Below the pieces are notes generated by a model. The model was not told the DNA's origin. It ran no database searches and saw only the letters and a program-made list of their open reading frames with translations. From positions 6,862,001-6,926,000 of the forward strand of contig NZ_AP021874.1 in assembly GCF_009688945.1 (NCBI RefSeq): a stretch of DNA of 64,000 bases, in the 5' to 3' direction. The stretch's first letter is position 1. Every line of letters starts with the position of its first letter. Shown here one piece after another: positions 29,378 to 37,161 of this stretch. Origin of the DNA: Desulfosarcina alkanivorans (GTDB taxonomy: Bacteria; Desulfobacterota; Desulfobacteria; Desulfobacterales; Desulfosarcinaceae). The translations under genes and the position numbers were made by a program.

Positions 29378-32300
29378 TTCATTACCGTTCTTTTCGATGA
29401 TTTCAGCCAGCCCCCCACAGCATTTCTTACCGGAGGTGCGGATTACATCCAGCAAGGGGCGTCTACTACGCTTAACTGGCAATCCAGCAATGGCAATCGT
29501 TTTTATATCGATAACAATGTCGGTGAAGTCGATTATCGCGGGTCCATTGCGGTATCGCCGGAATATTCGACAACCTACACGTTTACTGTGGTTGGCCCGT
29601 CCGGTGTCGCCCAATCTCGTGTTACTGTTTATGTGACCGGCTCGCCGTATCCGCAACCCGCGGGAGCCTTTGGCACGGCCTATGAGGATCTGGTTCCATT
29701 GGATGCGACCATTATCGAATACGACCCCAGACGGTTTGCGCTCATGACCGGATTGGTTGTTGACAGCTACGAGTCAGGCCTTGAATCCGTGGCCGTGACT
29801 GTCTTGGACCATCCTGAATACGGAACGGTTTTCACCGATGATCAGGGCACTTATGCCATTCCGGTGGAAGGGGGTGTTCGTTTAACTCTCGTTTTCAATA
29901 AACAGGGGTACATTTCAGGGCAGCGATCGGAAAATGTTCCCTGGAACGGGATTGTTGCTGTCGATGATCTGCAGATGATAGCAGAAGATACCGTGGCTAC
30001 CACCATCACATTGGATGGCAATCCGGACACACTTACCGCCCATCGCGGATCGGAAGTGAATGATTCCGACGGCCGACGCGCATTTACACTCGTGTTCTCT
30101 GGAGATACCGGAGTGATTGCTTTGAACGAGAACGGCAACGACCTGATGTCACTTGAGACGTTTAAGGTCCGGACCACCATGCTCAACACGGCCAAGTCCA
30201 TACCAGCCAAATTGCCTTCCAATTCAGAGGCTGCTTATATGGTCGAAATGCAGGTCGACGGCTTGTCCGAGGTGAGATTCACCAAGCCGGTGGTCAGCTG
30301 GGTGGATAATTATCTTGGTTTCGATGTTGGAGAGATCGTTCCCAATGCCTATTACGACCGCAATGCGGCAAAATGGCTTCCGCAAGCCAACGGGGTTGTC
30401 GTGCGCCTGATGGACCTCGACAGTGACGGCATTGTAGATGCCCTTGATGCCGATGGAGATGGTATCGCCGATGACCTTGACAATGATGGGGTCTTGAGCG
30501 ATGAGGTCGCCGGATTGAACGATCCAGCGGTTTATGAACCGGAGAGCACCTTCTGGCGGGTTCCGTTGGATCACTTCTGCTTCTTTGCAGGCATTTACAC
30601 CATGGGCTGTTATTACTCATGTGAGTCTGCGGATCCGCCCGATCCGTCAATCGATCTTTTCGTTGATGTACAGAAAAAAGATGAGAAGTGTTTTTCAACC
30701 GGTTCTTATGTTGAATGCAAGAGCCGCAATTTTCACGAAGAAATACCCATTCTCGGAACCGGATTCACGCTGCATTACAGCAATGATCGAACCGATGGTT
30801 ACAAGACTATTTTTAACGCTCAAGCCAGTGGTGGCACAATACCCTCTGGATTGAAAGAGATTCTCGTTCAAGTCGAAGTGGCGGGCCGGGTACTCACACA
30901 AACGATGCCGCCATTGCCTGATCAGGTGGCTGAGATCATATGGGACGGGGTGGATTTCAGAGGAAATCCGGTGAAAGGTCCCATCAATGCCCATGTTAGA
31001 ATTGGATATTTCTATGATGGCAGTTATACCACTTCGGAAGGCTCGACCGGCGTCCTATCTAAAAATGATTTAACCCGTTGGAAGAGCTACGATGTAACCG
31101 TCAATCGAAAGCAGGGAGCGATAGCACAAGGCTGGACCCTTTCTCATCATCACCAGTTAAGTGCCGTCAATAGCAGCTCTCTCATTAAGGGCAACGGATT
31201 CAGCGTAACGCGCCGGGTCGATGTTGTGGAAACCGTTGCAGGCGGCGGCACCGGTGATGAGCCCTGGATAAACGGGCCTGCCAGAGAAGCCTATTTGCCC
31301 TATCCGTTCGATGTTGTCAGCGATGCTTCCGGTGGCTACTATGTTTCTGTTCCCACCAACGACAGCGTCTATAAAATAGACGCGGATGGCATCATTTCTA
31401 TCATGGCAGGCACCGGAGTTTCCGGATACAGTGGTGACGGTGGACAGGCGGCTGCGGCCCAAATGAATGGACCTACGGGACTCGCAGTCGGTCCTGATGG
31501 CAGCCTGTACGTGGCGGATCAAGGCAACCATAGAGTTCGCAAAATTTCTCCCGAAGGCTTGATTGACACTATTGCCGGCACCGGCGTAGAAGGCGGCGGC
31601 GGTGTTGACGGTCCGGCCGTCGATGCTCAGCTGAATTCTCCTGCAGTGCTACACCTGGATTCTGATGGGAACCTGTATGTTTCTGAAGAATATGGCCATC
31701 GCGTTCGTAAAATAGACACGCAAGGGGTTATCCAAACCGTTGCCGGCACAGGGATCCAAGGATTTAATGGCAGTGACGGCGATGCTGTCCTGACGATGTT
31801 GAGCCAGCCTGGCGGTTTGGCAAAGGATCAGGCCGGCAATCTGTTTATATCGGATTTTGGCAACAACTGTGTTCGCAAAGTGGATCCCATGGGCGTGATT
31901 TCCGATTTCGCCGGACAATGCGGGGACGGTGGATTTTCAGGCGATGGCGGCCTGGCGACGCAAGCGCGTATGTACAGACCCGTCGGGATCGCGCTCGACG
32001 ACCAGGATAACCTCTACATCGCGGAACGATACGACAATCGAGTGCGTAAGGTGGACCAGAACGGTATCATTACAACCGTTGCCGGTTCCGGTTCTGTGGG
32101 ATTTGGTTCCTTCAGTGGGGACGGCGGACCAGCCATCCAGGCCCGATTTGACAGCCCGACCGCTGTGGAAGTGACTCCGGCTGGGAACTTGCTGGTCGTG
32201 GATGCTGCCAATTATCGAATTCGTGAAGTTAAGGTTCATAATCCCAAGAACGACTGGGTCGGCTACAGTGACTTCTCTTTTGCTGAAAATGAAGGCCAAT

Positions 32301-35194
32301 TGCACTATTTCTCTTCAGACGGCCTGCATTCGCAGACGGTCGACCCGGATACCGGGGTGGGGTTGTATGCCTTCGGATATGACAGTCAAGATCACCTGGT
32401 ATCTATTGCCGATCGATTTGGCAATATAACGACCATTAGGCGATATTCAGACGGTGTGCCCTATGAGATCGAATCTTCCGATGGGCTGATAACCCAGATT
32501 TCTGTCGATACATATAATCAGCTTACTGCGATCGGTTATCCGGACAGCAGTGGCTATGTTTTCGAATATGCCGCCAACGACGGCTTGTTGACAGCCAAGA
32601 TGGATCCGGAAAACCACCGCTTCGATCACTTTTTCGATGCCAACGGCCGGGTTACGGACACCTTCGATGAAGAAGGGGGACACTGGCAGTTCAGCCAAAC
32701 AGCCGAGGATTCTGGTGAGATCAGGAGCGAAACGCTTACCGCTGAAGGTAATCGTACCCAGCTTATCGAGCGTCATTATCTTTCCGGAATCGAGGAGACC
32801 CAATCCATATCGCCCTCCGGAGAAAGCCGCCTGGTGCAGCACTTGGCCGATAGGGTGACCACGCAGCGTACGAACAGTTGCGGCTCTATAATTACCGAAA
32901 CCACCGGTATCGATCCGGATTTTGGGTACAGTTATGTGGTATCGGAAAACCTGGTCACCCCGGATGGGCTTCAGCGGCACGTTGAACGGCAAAAATCCAG
33001 ATCTGATACGGACGGCGACGGGGATATGGACACGGTCGGCGATACGGTCACGGTCAACGGCCGCACAATGACCGCCGTTGATGACGTGGAAGCAGGAACC
33101 GTGGTCACGACGTCTCCCGAGGGTCGCACCTCGACAGCATACTATGATCCGGCGACCCTGCTGCCCGTGCGAACCACGGTCCCGGGCCTGGCCGATGTGG
33201 AGTACGGCTTCGACGCCAAGGGGCGGTTGACCAGTGTACTCACGGGAAGCCGCGAAACCACCTATACCTATACCCCCGAGGGCTTTTTGGCCTCGGTCAC
33301 CGATCCGGAGCAGACCACCATTACCTATGACCACGATGCCTTGGGCCGTGTGACGGCAGTACACCGGCCCGACGCCGGCGTCATCGGTTTTGCCTATGAC
33401 AACAACGGCCACATGACCTTGTTGACCAACGCGGATACCATCGACCACGGCTTTTCCTACTCCGCCGTGGGCAAGCGCGACGGGTACCAGACGCCCTTGA
33501 GCGGCAGCTACAGTTATGATTTCGACCGCGACCGGCGTCCGACCGCAATCAACTTCCCGTCGGGACAACAGATTCTCTACGAATACGATCCGGCGTTGCT
33601 GACTCGCATCGTCACCCCCGAAGGAAATATCGACTATACTTACACCTGCGGCGATCAGGTACAGCAGATCAGCCGGGACGGGGAGAGCATCGGCTACACC
33701 TACGACGGCAGCCTGCTCACCGGCGTCACCCTCAGCGGCTGCCTGAACCAGGGCATCGAGCTGGCCTATGACGACGACTTCCGGCTTTCCAGCATTACCT
33801 ATGCCGGATCATCCGTAGCCGCCACCTACGATGACGATAGCCTGCTCACCGGCCTGGGCGGTTTCTCCATCGGCCGCAACGCTGAAAACGGCTTGCCCGA
33901 AACCGTCGACGATGGGAGCTATACCCTGCAGCGCGGGTTCAACGCCTACGGTGAGATCGATGAGGAAAGCGTGTCTGTGAATAGTAGCCCGGTCTTTACC
34001 ATTCAATTGGAACGGGACGACAACGGACGCATCTACCGCAAAACCGAGACTCTGGCCGGGACGACCACGGTTTTCGACTACCACTACGATCTTGCCGGCC
34101 GCCTGCAAACCGTGGAAAAGGACGGCACGCCGGTCGAATCCTACCAGTATAACACCACCGGAACACGCAGTTATGAGGAGAATAGCCTGCGAGGAATTGC
34201 CGGGCGTAGCCTGAGTTATTCGGACGAGGACCATCTGCTCACCGCCGGGGATGCGACCTACCAGTACGACCTGGACGGATTTTTGACCCGTAAGAGCGAT
34301 GCCGACGGCGATACCGTTTACGACTACGCCTCACGCGGAGAACTGTTGACCGCTACCCTGCCCGATGGTACCTATATTACATACGATCACGATCCGCTGG
34401 GCCGCCGCATCGCCAAGCGGATTGGCGGCACAATCGTAGAAAAGTATCTGTGGCAGGGGCTGACCCGGCTTCTGGCCGTGTACGACGACGCCGACAATCT
34501 GCTCCAACGGTTCGAATACGCCGATGCCCGTTTGCCCTTGGCCATGACCGCCGGCGGGGTCCGTTATTACCTGGTCTATGACCAGGTGGGTACCCTGCGG
34601 GCTGTGACGGATGGCAGCGGCACCATCGTCAAGCAGATCGATTATGACAGCTTCGGCAACGTGATCGCCGAAACCAGTCCGGGTTTTGCCGTGCCCTTCG
34701 GTTTTGCTGGCGGACTGCATGATCGGGATACCGGTATTGTGAGATTCGGTTATCGGGACTACGATCCGGCCACTGGCCGCTGGACAGCCAAGGATCCCAT
34801 CGATTTTGATGGCGGAGATACGGATCTTTATGGGTATGTCCAAAATAATCCGGTTAACTTGGTTGACCCATGGGGATTGGAAGGTTCAGGTTATGGATGG
34901 AGTTTTTCTCAGTCAATGAACTATGTTCATAATCAGGGACTTGCCCCTTCGCAGCCTGGATATAAAGCACCAAAGAAAAAAGTTAAAACATATCCATATA
35001 GACCAGAAGCTGATCTAAACAACGACGGTGCTGTCAACGATTACGACAATACTCAATGGTTACTATTCAGGTTTTATTGGACAATTGCAACACCTCCTGG
35101 GACACCATTCCCACCAGGGTATGGACCTGAAGGTCCTGGCTCAAGCGATCTGATATGGCAGGAGATCTATGGAAGATCACGCTGTGATAGCTAA
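29378..35194 (+). CDS. Rhs/YD-repeat protein with NHL repeats, 5'-truncated
   Basis: The frame is open from the Y1 element end; the first available start is GTG 29588, but the Ig-like repeat coded from about 29430 shows that the gene once began further upstream. Domains in order: Ig-like repeat, carboxypeptidase-regulatory-like domain (about 29730-29960), a D-x-D-x-D-G calcium-binding type stretch (about 30412-30490), an Rhs N-terminal region, five to six NHL repeats (about 31230-32235; T-V-A-G-T-G...V-A-D-Q-G-N-H-R-V-R-K), YD repeats (about 32330-34800), and the conserved core end D-L-Y-G-Y-V-Q-N-N-P-V-N-L-V-D-P-W-G-L. A tip of about 104 residues follows, with D-L-N-N-D-G-A-V-N-D-Y-D resembling a dockerin or EF-hand loop. 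Rhs cores form shells around a C-terminal tip that is often toxic; this tip is not a recognised toxin. No signal peptide remains. Confidence 0.88.
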   Translation, partial: FITVLFDDFSQPPTAFLTGGADYIQQGASTTLNWQSSNGNRFYIDNNVGEVDYRGSIAVSPEYSTTYTFTVVGPSGVAQSRVTVYVTGSPYPQPAGAFGTAYEDLVPLDATIIEYDPRRFALMTGLVVDSYESGLESVAVTVLDHPEYGTVFTDDQGTYAIPVEGGVRLTLVFNKQGYISGQRSENVPWNGIVAVDDLQMIAEDTVATTITLDGNPDTLTAHRGSEVNDSDGRRAFTLVFSGDTGVIALNENGNDLMSLETFKVRTTMLNTAKSIPAKLPSNSEAAYMVEMQVDGLSEVRFTKPVVSWVDNYLGFDVGEIVPNAYYDRNAAKWLPQANGVVVRLMDLDSDGIVDALDADGDGIADDLDNDGVLSDEVAGLNDPAVYEPESTFWRVPLDHFCFFAGIYTMGCYYSCESADPPDPSIDLFVDVQKKDEKCFSTGSYVECKSRNFHEEIPILGTGFTLHYSNDRTDGYKTIFNAQASGGTIPSGLKEILVQVEVAGRVLTQTMPPLPDQVAEIIWDGVDFRGNPVKGPINAHVRIGYFYDGSYTTSEGSTGVLSKNDLTRWKSYDVTVNRKQGAIAQGWTLSHHHQLSAVNSSSLIKGNGFSVTRRVDVVETVAGGGTGDEPWINGPAREAYLPYPFDVVSDASGGYYVSVPTNDSVYKIDADGIISIMAGTGVSGYSGDGGQAAAAQMNGPTGLAVGPDGSLYVADQGNHRVRKISPEGLIDTIAGTGVEGGGGVDGPAVDAQLNSPAVLHLDSDGNLYVSEEYGHRVRKIDTQGVIQTVAGTGIQGFNGSDGDAVLTMLSQPGGLAKDQAGNLFISDFGNNCVRKVDPMGVISDFAGQCGDGGFSGDGGLATQARMYRPVGIALDDQDNLYIAERYDNRVRKVDQNGIITTVAGSGSVGFGSFSGDGGPAIQARFDSPTAVEVTPAGNLLVVDAANYRIREVKVHNPKNDWVGYSDFSFAENEGQLHYFSSDGLHSQTVDPDTGVGLYAFGYDSQDHLVSIADRFGNITTIRRYSDGVPYEIESSDGLITQISVDTYNQLTAIGYPDSSGYVFEYAANDGLLTAKMDPENHRFDHFFDANGRVTDTFDEEGGHWQFSQTAEDSGEIRSETLTAEGNRTQLIERHYLSGIEETQSISPSGESRLVQHLADRVTTQRTNSCGSIITETTGIDPDFGYSYVVSENLVTPDGLQRHVERQKSRSDTDGDGDMDTVGDTVTVNGRTMTAVDDVEAGTVVTTSPEGRTSTAYYDPATLLPVRTTVPGLADVEYGFDAKGRLTSVLTGSRETTYTYTPEGFLASVTDPEQTTITYDHDALGRVTAVHRPDAGVIGFAYDNNGHMTLLTNADTIDHGFSYSAVGKRDGYQTPLSGSYSYDFDRDRRPTAINFPSGQQILYEYDPALLTRIVTPEGNIDYTYTCGDQVQQISRDGESIGYTYDGSLLTGVTLSGCLNQGIELAYDDDFRLSSITYAGSSVAATYDDDSLLTGLGGFSIGRNAENGLPETVDDGSYTLQRGFNAYGEIDEESVSVNSSPVFTIQLERDDNGRIYRKTETLAGTTTVFDYHYDLAGRLQTVEKDGTPVESYQYNTTGTRSYEENSLRGIAGRSLSYSDEDHLLTAGDATYQYDLDGFLTRKSDADGDTVYDYASRGELLTATLPDGTYITYDHDPLGRRIAKRIGGTIVEKYLWQGLTRLLAVYDDADNLLQRFEYADARLPLAMTAGGVRYYLVYDQVGTLRAVTDGSGTIVKQIDYDSFGNVIAETSPGFAVPFGFAGGLHDRDTGIVRFGYRDYDPATGRWTAKDPIDFDGGDTDLYGYVQNNPVNLVDPWGLEGSGYGWSFSQSMNYVHNQGLAPSQPGYKAPKKKVKTYPYRPEADLNNDGAVNDYDNTQWLLFRFYWTIATPPGTPFPPGYGPEGPGSSDLIWQEIYGRSRCDS

Positions 35195-35232
35195 ATTCTA
35201 ATTTCATAGGAATTGGGACTATCGATAATAAA

Positions 35233-35493
35233 ATGAAAAAGAAAGAGAATTATTCATACTTTCAAGGGGCGCGGCTCTCTGAAACAGATTCTAACAGAGT
35301 TGGAGTGGGGGTAATTCTTGGTATTATTGGAGTCTTTGTCTCGCTCTATGTGACAGACCTTAAAAATCTAAGGTTTCTGATAATTACCATATTTGCGGGG
35401 GTAGGGTTCTTCATTTTGGGACCGATATTGTTTAAAAGTAAAAAGCCGACCGGGAAAAGTGTTGATTCGAAATCCCGGGACCAACAAAAATAA
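35233..35493 (+). CDS. Small two-TM protein after the Rhs tip, candidate immunity protein
   Basis: An 86-residue protein 38 bp after the rhs stop. Two hydrophobic segments (about residues 23-41 and 47-66) are followed by a basic, serine/lysine-rich tail. No family is recognised. Its place directly behind an Rhs tip is where immunity genes usually sit, and a membrane immunity protein would fit a membrane-active tip; this is inference from position only. A terminator follows at 35505. An identical copy lies at 43239. Confidence 0.6.
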   Translation: MKKKENYSYFQGARLSETDSNRVGVGVILGIIGVFVSLYVTDLKNLRFLIITIFAGVGFFILGPILFKSKKPTGKSVDSKSRDQQK

Positions 35494-35504
35494 GTTCTAT
35501 GATG

Positions 35505-35545
35505 AAAGGCGGTTGGAGAAGCACAATTTCAACCGCCTTTTCGTT
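35505..35545 (+). terminator. Rho-independent terminator after the rhs/86-aa genes
   Basis: AAAGGCGGTTG (35505-35515) pairs with CAACCGCCTTT (35530-35540) across a 14-base loop, followed by TCGTT. Because of the A-rich left arm it could also work in the other direction for the PIN gene. Confidence 0.75.
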
Positions 35546-35577
35546 GTTCCGGCAGGCTGAACGCGACGGCAACCTTT

Positions 35578-36012
35578 TTATTCGCCTTTAACCTTCCGGA
35601 TAAATGTGGTGGCATCAACGATCTGGATGCCGTGGAAGTGCTTGAGGTTCCTCAGGTGGGGATCGCGCGAGACGATGTAGTCGGCCTTTTTCTCCAGGGC
35701 GCAGGCCAAAAATTTATTGTCGGTGGGATCGTCGGCGATCCGGTCGGTCTGATAGAGGTCCTTAGAAATGATCGCCTTCCTGAAAATCAGCCGGAAAAAC
35801 CGCCGTACGTTCTTTTCCTTGGGTTTGAAACGCTCCTTGATCCGGGGATAGCTGAGCACCCGGCTGATCTCCTTGACGATCTCAAGGGAAGTGACCAGCT
35901 CGAACTGCTGGTCGATCCAAAGGTTTTGCAGCTGCGCCGACAAAGAATCCTTGGCAAACAGCCCGCTGATAAACAGATTGGTGTCGATGACCGCCCGCAG
36001 TTTACGTTCCAC
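35578..36012 (-). CDS. PIN-domain toxin (COG1569-like)
   Basis: A 144-residue protein with V-I-D-T-N-L-F-I-S-G at the start, an acidic centre (E-I-V-K-E-I), D-D-P-T-D-N-K-F-L-A-C-A and I-V-S-R-D-P-H-L, the four acidic positions of PIN ribonucleases. The gene starts 5 bp after the stop of the upstream XRE gene, so the two form an antitoxin-toxin operon on the minus strand. RNA cleavage is the family's role. Inside a mobile unit such a pair usually serves maintenance of the element. Confidence 0.85.
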   Translation of the reverse strand: MERKLRAVIDTNLFISGLFAKDSLSAQLQNLWIDQQFELVTSLEIVKEISRVLSYPRIKERFKPKEKNVRRFFRLIFRKAIISKDLYQTDRIADDPTDNKFLACALEKKADYIVSRDPHLRNLKHFHGIQIVDATTFIRKVKGE

Positions 36013-36017
36013 CTGGG

Positions 36018-36500
36018 TTAGCCCGCTTTCCTGACCGCATCGACGGCTTCATCGACAATGCTTTCGATATCGTCGTCGGCAAACTCCGCCGCCCCCTGCC
36101 TGAATTCATCCACCACTTCGCGCATCTGTTTGGACCAGGCGGCATCCGTGCGCGAGGGCATCACCTCTTCCAGGCGACCTTTCAGGATCATGCTTTCCAA
36201 GATGGTTTTGACGGCCTCTTTGTCATGGGCGCTGAGCCTGGATATCTGCTCGAACTGTTCGAGCAGCTTGCGGTCCAGGATCTTGGCGGCGGCCACACGC
36301 TCTTCCTCGTCGAAAATCAACTCGTCCGCAGAGATGCCCAGGGTACGGGCAATATTCTTGATTACTTCCAGCGTCGGTGACGAATTGCCTTTTTCGTAGC
36401 GCCGCATCTGGGCGATGCCCACCCCGATCAGGTTGGCCATCTCCTGTTGCGTCAAACCTCTTTCGTTCCTCAGCGTGGACAGTTTCTGTGCAAACGGCAT
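36018..36500 (-). CDS. XRE-family HTH antitoxin/regulator
   Basis: I place the start at ATG 36500 (M-P-F-A-Q-K-L), with GGAGG eight bases before it, giving 160 residues; the open frame goes further upstream. The HTH spans about residues 5-58 (L-T-Q-Q-E-M-A-N-L-I-G-V-G-I-A-Q-M-R-R-Y-E). The C-terminal part is acidic and probably binds the PIN toxin. A palindrome overlaps its promoter, which suggests autorepression. Confidence 0.85.
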   Translation of the reverse strand: MPFAQKLSTLRNERGLTQQEMANLIGVGIAQMRRYEKGNSSPTLEVIKNIARTLGISADELIFDEEERVAAAKILDRKLLEQFEQISRLSAHDKEAVKTILESMILKGRLEEVMPSRTDAAWSKQMREVVDEFRQGAAEFADDDIESIVDEAVDAVRKAG

Positions 36501-36508
36501 GTTGCGGT

Positions 36509-36540
36509 CCTCCAATTGAAATTGATTGGAGGCATTATAA
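36509..36540 (-). promoter_or_regulatory. Palindromic operator and -10 box of the XRE/PIN operon
   Basis: CCTCCAAT (36509-36516) and ATTGGAGG (36525-36532) form a perfect 8-bp inverted repeat; on the minus strand a TATAAT lies just upstream (36534-36539). The palindrome covers the ribosome binding site and the likely transcription start, a usual place for autoregulation by an XRE antitoxin. No clear -35 box is seen. Confidence 0.55.
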
Positions 36541-36849
36541 CATGGGTTTTTGAGATCGCTGTTATTATGGGATCGCTGCATGGCTGAACTCCTTGACATG
36601 AGATATCACAAATGATAGCGAAAATATCATAAAAGATTATAGGCTTGAATCCGGATTTTTGCAAATTTTATTCTTGACAGGCCCTGGCCGGGAGTTTGCG
36701 GCAAAAAGAGAGGGCCGACAACCAGAGAGTCTTTGGCGGGACACTGGTTGACGGCCCGGACAGCGGGGTTCAAGACAGGTTGCAACCTGTTGAAACCGCT
36801 TTCTTTTGCCTATCGTATCTTCCCGCAAATTACAAGGAAAGGAGGTGAT

Positions 36850-37161
36850 TTGAGCGTGCAGTCCCAACGACTGGAAACCACGGATATTTACAAAAGTGCG
36901 GTCTTTTTATGCAACGGCGGCCGCCTGGCCGGTGTGCGGTTCAAGGAGCGCAAACGCGGCATCGTCAGCTTTTTGATCGAGGGCGACGGCATCTTGCAGG
37001 TGGATTTGGATTATCGCAATGGATCCGCGCAGGTCAATGCCTTGCAGTTGCGACATACATTGAACCACTTGCGGGACGTGCTTTTTACGAGATTACGAGA
37101 ACAAGGGGAGAGAAAACATGGCAATAGAACAGGCGGCCATCGATCAGGCCAAGCGTACTGA
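36850..37161 (+). CDS. Small DUF5659-like protein upstream of primase
   Basis: About 103 residues from TTG 36850 (or GTG 36856, two codons later), behind a strong AGGAAAGGAGG at 36835-36845. The pattern T-T-D-I-Y-K-S-A-V-F-L with a later G-V-R-F and R-H-T-L-N-H-L resembles DUF5659, small proteins often found next to phage-type primases. Its end overlaps the primase start by 44 bp, indicating coupled translation. It probably opens the replication/recombination operon of the element. The right copy (44856) is cut by a Y1 element. Confidence 0.65.
   Translation: MSVQSQRLETTDIYKSAVFLCNGGRLAGVRFKERKRGIVSFLIEGDGILQVDLDYRNGSAQVNALQLRHTLNHLRDVLFTRLREQGERKHGNRTGGHRSGQAY

Larger units (their letters stand above)
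34838..37075. repeat. 2,238-bp direct repeat, left copy
   Basis: It matches 42844-45081 with only rare differences, for example one A/G in the tip-coding part. It covers the Rhs tip, the 86-residue gene, PIN, XRE and most of the DUF5659-like gene. The match begins at the sixth codon before the conserved P-V-N-L-V-D-P-W-G-L region and ends where the Y1 element cuts the right copy. Confidence 0.92.

Noticed and set aside
32447..33568. 373-codon minus-strand open frame inside the rhs gene
   Set aside because: Antisense to the YD repeats, with repetitive composition that mirrors them; no start signal.
35632..36399. + strand open frames of 113-129 codons opposite PIN and XRE
   Set aside because: They are shadows of well-supported minus-strand genes; the translations show no family features.
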